Assembly (NCBI RefSeq): GCF_009184895.1
Contig: NZ_WESE01000001.1
Span: 434,001-498,000, forward strand
DNA from: Nostocoides sp. F2B08
Lineage (GTDB): Bacteria; Actinomycetota; Actinomycetes; Actinomycetales; Dermatophilaceae
Reading direction: 5' to 3'
DNA: 64,000 nt
Shown here: positions 61,917-64,000 of the stretch, piece by piece
Numbering within the stretch: position 1 is the stretch's first letter
Layout of the letters: each line of letters starts with the position of its first letter
Made by a program: the position numbers and the translations under genes
Notes under the pieces: model-generated
What the model was told of the DNA's origin: nothing
The model's database searches: none
The model's input: the letters and a program-made list of their open reading frames with translations, nothing else

Positions 61917-62111
61917 GTGGCCTCCCTTCTTCTGTGCATCGACCGTGGTCGTGCATCCACTGCTGGAGGTCCCACACGAGAAGAGCCCCGGCGCAGGGCA
62001 CGGGGCTCGCGACGCGTGAACACGTCGAACTGTCGTGGCCTGCGCTGGTCGCCCTCTGCTGAGAGGCCTTCGAGCCGTGAACGGCTAACCGGCGGTCTTC
62101 GGTCGTCGGTC
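61917..62111 (-). promoter_or_regulatory. rplJ leader, probable L10-type leader RNA
   Basis: About 190 transcribed bases lie between the promoter and rplJ. They contain a perfect 8-bp hairpin GAGCCCCG / CGGGGCTC (61983-62008) followed by a T-rich stretch on the RNA strand, and weaker stems upstream. Position and size fit the L10(L12)4-binding leader that represses rplJL in other bacteria. The kink-turn consensus was not verified. Confidence 0.5.
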
Positions 62112-62144
62112 AGGATACGGGCTCGGAGTGGCGGCGGCCAAATC
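62112..62144 (-). promoter_or_regulatory. rplJ promoter, GATTTGGCC type
   Basis: Minus strand: GATTTGGCC (62144-62136), 18 bases, TATCCT (62117-62112). Confidence 0.75.
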
Positions 62145-62354
62145 GCGGTGGGACGGACCTGGTCAACCGGGCCGTCCGCCGCCGACCGGGCCGTTGCCGG
62201 GCGTTTGGGCCGCTACAGCGCACCGAACACGGTGCACCGCGCCGGTCGAGGCAATGCGCACCGGGTCCCGGCGAGTGCTCAGGTGCCACCCGAGACGGCG
62301 ACGGCGCCACCCGAGATGCTCGGATCGCGCCGTCGACGTGCTACGTGGCCTGGA
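62145..62354. other. Spacer between rplA and the rplJ promoter
   Basis: 210 bases with no supported gene. An 11-base direct repeat GCCACCCGAGA occurs at 62285-62295 and 62306-62316. No clear terminator for rplKA was found. Confidence 0.5.
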
Positions 62355-63071
62355 TCAGGCGTCCGCGGTCTCCTCCAGGAGGTTGCGGGTGCGCGAGGCG
62401 TCCAGCGGGATGCCGGGACCCATGGTCGTCGACATGGTCGCCTTGGTGATGTAGCGGCCCTTCGACGAGGACGGCTTGAGCCGGAGGATCTCCTCGAGGG
62501 CCACGGCGTAGTTCTCCACGAGGGCCTTCTCGTCGAAGGATGCCTTGCCGATGATGAAGTGGAGGTTCGCGTGCTTGTCGACGCGGAACTCGATCTTGCC
62601 GCCCTTGATGTCGGACACCGCCTTGGCCGTGTCCATCGTGACGGTGCCGGTCTTCGGGTTCGGCATCAGGCCACGCGGGCCGAGTACCTTGCCGAGGCGT
62701 CCGACCTTGCCCATGAGGTCGGGCGTGGCGACCACGGCGTCGAAGTCGAGCCAGCCGCCGGCGACCTTCTCGAGCAGGTCGTCGCTGCCGACGTAGTCCG
62801 CTCCGGCCTCACGCGCCGCCTCGGCCTTGTCGCCGTTGGCGAAGACGAGGACGCGGGCGGTCTTGCCCGTGCCGTGCGGCAGGTTGACCGTGCCGCGCAC
62901 CATCTGGTCGGCCTTGCGCGGGTCGACGCCGAGGCGCATCGCGACCTCGACCGTCTCGTCGTACTTGGCCTTCGCGGCCTTCTTGGCCAGGCGCACCGCG
63001 TCGAGCGGGGCGTAGGCGTGCGTGGCGTCGATCTGCTCGGCGGCCGCGCGGTAGTTCTTGCTGCGCTTCAT
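62355..63071 (-). CDS. rplA: 50S ribosomal protein L1
   Basis: 238 residues from the ATG at 63071 (GAGGAG upstream); a longer frame adds a non-L1 segment. Core [39 protein letters not shown]1 stalk protein and, in many bacteria, autogenous repressor of rplKA. Confidence 0.97.
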   Translation of the reverse strand: MKRSKNYRAAAEQIDATHAYAPLDAVRLAKKAAKAKYDETVEVAMRLGVDPRKADQMVRGTVNLPHGTGKTARVLVFANGDKAEAAREAGADYVGSDDLLEKVAGGWLDFDAVVATPDLMGKVGRLGKVLGPRGLMPNPKTGTVTMDTAKAVSDIKGGKIEFRVDKHANLHFIIGKASFDEKALVENYAVALEEILRLKPSSSKGRYITKATMSTTMGPGIPLDASRTRNLLEETADA

Positions 63072-63238
63072 GTCGATCTCCTCGTACTTGAAAGGGATTG
63101 TGGTGCGGGCCAAGCGCCGGCCCTCCCACGTGCTCCTGTGTTGCCAGGGAGCGCTGTTCTCTATGGTCGCTCATCCTCGGACTCCGCTGCGACCGGGTGC
63201 CGCGTTCCTCGGCCCCCAACCTCCGCATACGTCCTTCG

Positions 63239-63670
63239 TCAGAGCTCCGTGTCAATACCCATCGAGCGAGCCGTGCCGGCAATGATGCGCGCCGCCATCT
63301 CCTCGTCGTTGGCGTTGAGGTCCTCCATCTTCATCCGGGCGATCTCGAGGACCTGGTCCCGGCTCAGCTTGGCGACCTTCGTCTTGTGCGGCTCACCGGA
63401 GCCCTTGGCGACACCGGCGGCCTTCTTGATGAGCTCGGCGGCCGGCGGGGTCTTCGTGATGAAGGTGAACGAGCGGTCCTCGTAGACCGTGATCTCGACC
63501 GGGATGACGTTGCCGCGCTGGCTCTCCGTCGCAGCGTTGTACGCCTTGACGAACTCCATGATGTTGACGCCGTGCTGACCGAGGGCGGGGCCGACGGGGG
63601 GCGCCGGCGTGGCGGCACCGGCCTGGATCTGCAGCTTGATGAAGCCTGCGACCTTCTTCTTGGGGGGCAT
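63239..63670 (-). CDS. rplK: 50S ribosomal protein L11
   Basis: 143 residues from the ATG at 63670 ([20 protein letters not shown]); [20 protein letters not shown]; thiopeptide-site region intact. The 167-base spacer to rplA shows no gene. Confidence 0.98.
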   Translation of the reverse strand: MPPKKKVAGFIKLQIQAGAATPAPPVGPALGQHGVNIMEFVKAYNAATESQRGNVIPVEITVYEDRSFTFITKTPPAAELIKKAAGVAKGSGEPHKTKVAKLSRDQVLEIARMKMEDLNANDEEMAARIIAGTARSMGIDTEL

Positions 63671-63782
63671 TGTGCTGGTGTTCCTTTTCTGGTTGTGGGC
63701 CGACGCCGAGGGGCGATGACCCGGTTGCCGTTCGCCGGTGAAGATCACGCGGCTTTTCAGTTGTGCTGTCCTTCGGGCGTGC

Positions 63783-63800
63783 GCGGGGGCGGAGCCCCGC
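63783..63800 (-). other. Intra-operon hairpin after nusG
   Basis: GCGGGGC-tcc-GCCCC(C)GC with one bulge, 4 bases after the nusG stop. Same stem family as 18890-18906. Confidence 0.5.
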
Positions 63801-63804
63801 GGGG

Positions 63805-64000
63805 TCAGATCTTGGCGACCTGGTTGAAGGACAGCTCGACCGGGGTCTCCCGGCCGAAGATCGAGACGAGGACCTTGAGCTTCTGGGTGTCGGTGTTGAT
63901 CTCGGAGATCGTGGCCGCAAGGGTCTCGAACGGACCCTCCATGACGGTGACCGACTCGCCGACCTGGAAGTCGACGACGGTCTCGTCCGTGCTGCGGCCG
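63805..64000 (-). CDS. nusG: Transcription termination/antitermination factor NusG, C-terminal part
   Basis: 65 codons visible; the gene continues past the window. The KOW domain is recognisable ([39 protein letters not shown], ending AKI). It couples RNA polymerase to the ribosome via S10 or to Rho. Order nusG-rplK-rplA is standard. Confidence 0.93.
   Translation of the reverse strand, partial: GRSTDETVVDFQVGESVTVMEGPFETLAATISEINTDTQKLKVLVSIFGRETPVELSFNQVAKI

Noticed and set aside
62110-62310. 66-codon minus-strand frame upstream of the rplJ promoter
   Set aside because: Pro/Arg-rich random composition, no ribosome-binding site, overlaps promoter elements.

Overview
The window is about 70% G+C, densely packed, and rich in GTG starts and 1-4 base stop/start overlaps. 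Gene content (actinobacterial S9, S5 and L17 forms, an LmeA-like protein, a TIGR03089 protein, a CutR-like regulator, actinobacterial RpoB/RpoC) points to a high-GC actinobacterium. Intrasporangiaceae or a close Micrococcales relative is my best guess, from overall appearance only. No rRNA, tRNA, CRISPR array, prophage or insertion sequence was seen.

Layout. 1-16.7 kb is ordinary chromosome: the end of a CoxE-like gene with a convergent CutR-like LysR regulator (probably the edge of a CO-dehydrogenase locus), thiol peroxidase, a GH1 beta-glucosidase, glmM, rplM-rpsI, an ArsR-type regulator with an MFS exporter, a large secreted GH13 amylase, exonuclease III, an LmeA-like protein, an ABC-F ATPase, truA and a YjbR protein. 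16.8-34.2 kb, all on the minus strand, is the S10-spc-alpha superoperon, rpsJ to rplQ, with secY-adk-map and infA-rpmJ. 34.7-42.7 kb, on the plus strand, is a tightly overlapping assimilatory sulfate-reduction operon. It starts with a 28-codon Cys-containing leader peptide and continues with sulfite reductase, cysH, cysD, cysN, cysG, a TauE/SafE permease and a sirohydrochlorin chelatase. 42.7-45.0 kb holds a phytanoyl-CoA dioxygenase-type gene, a small CPVC membrane protein behind a CsoR-like operator, and a TIGR03089 gene. 45.3-64 kb, again minus strand, holds tuf, fusA, rpsG and rpsL; a methyltransferase-fold protein and a lipoprotein; rpoC and rpoB; a frameshifted cytochrome P450; rplL, rplJ, rplA, rplK and the end of nusG.

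The translation and transcription genes run in one direction, and the sulfur operon runs against them from a divergent promoter pair shared with rpsJ. Six ribosomal-protein or secretion transcription units (rplM, infA, secY, rpsJ, rpsL, rplJ) carry the same promoter form, GATTTGGCC or a close variant, then 17-18 bases, then a TAnnnT-type -10 box. Many metabolic genes instead have a -10 box 6-7 bases before the start codon, which implies leaderless mRNA. GC-rich hairpins without U-tracts sit directly after stop codons, both at operon ends and inside operons.

The most interesting points are the shared ribosomal promoter motif, the cysteine leader peptide with its operator, the CsoR-like site before an uncharacterised membrane protein, an over-represented octamer (CCGCATAC), a fourfold repeat at the rpoC stop codon, and a P450 gene broken by a 10-bp duplication.
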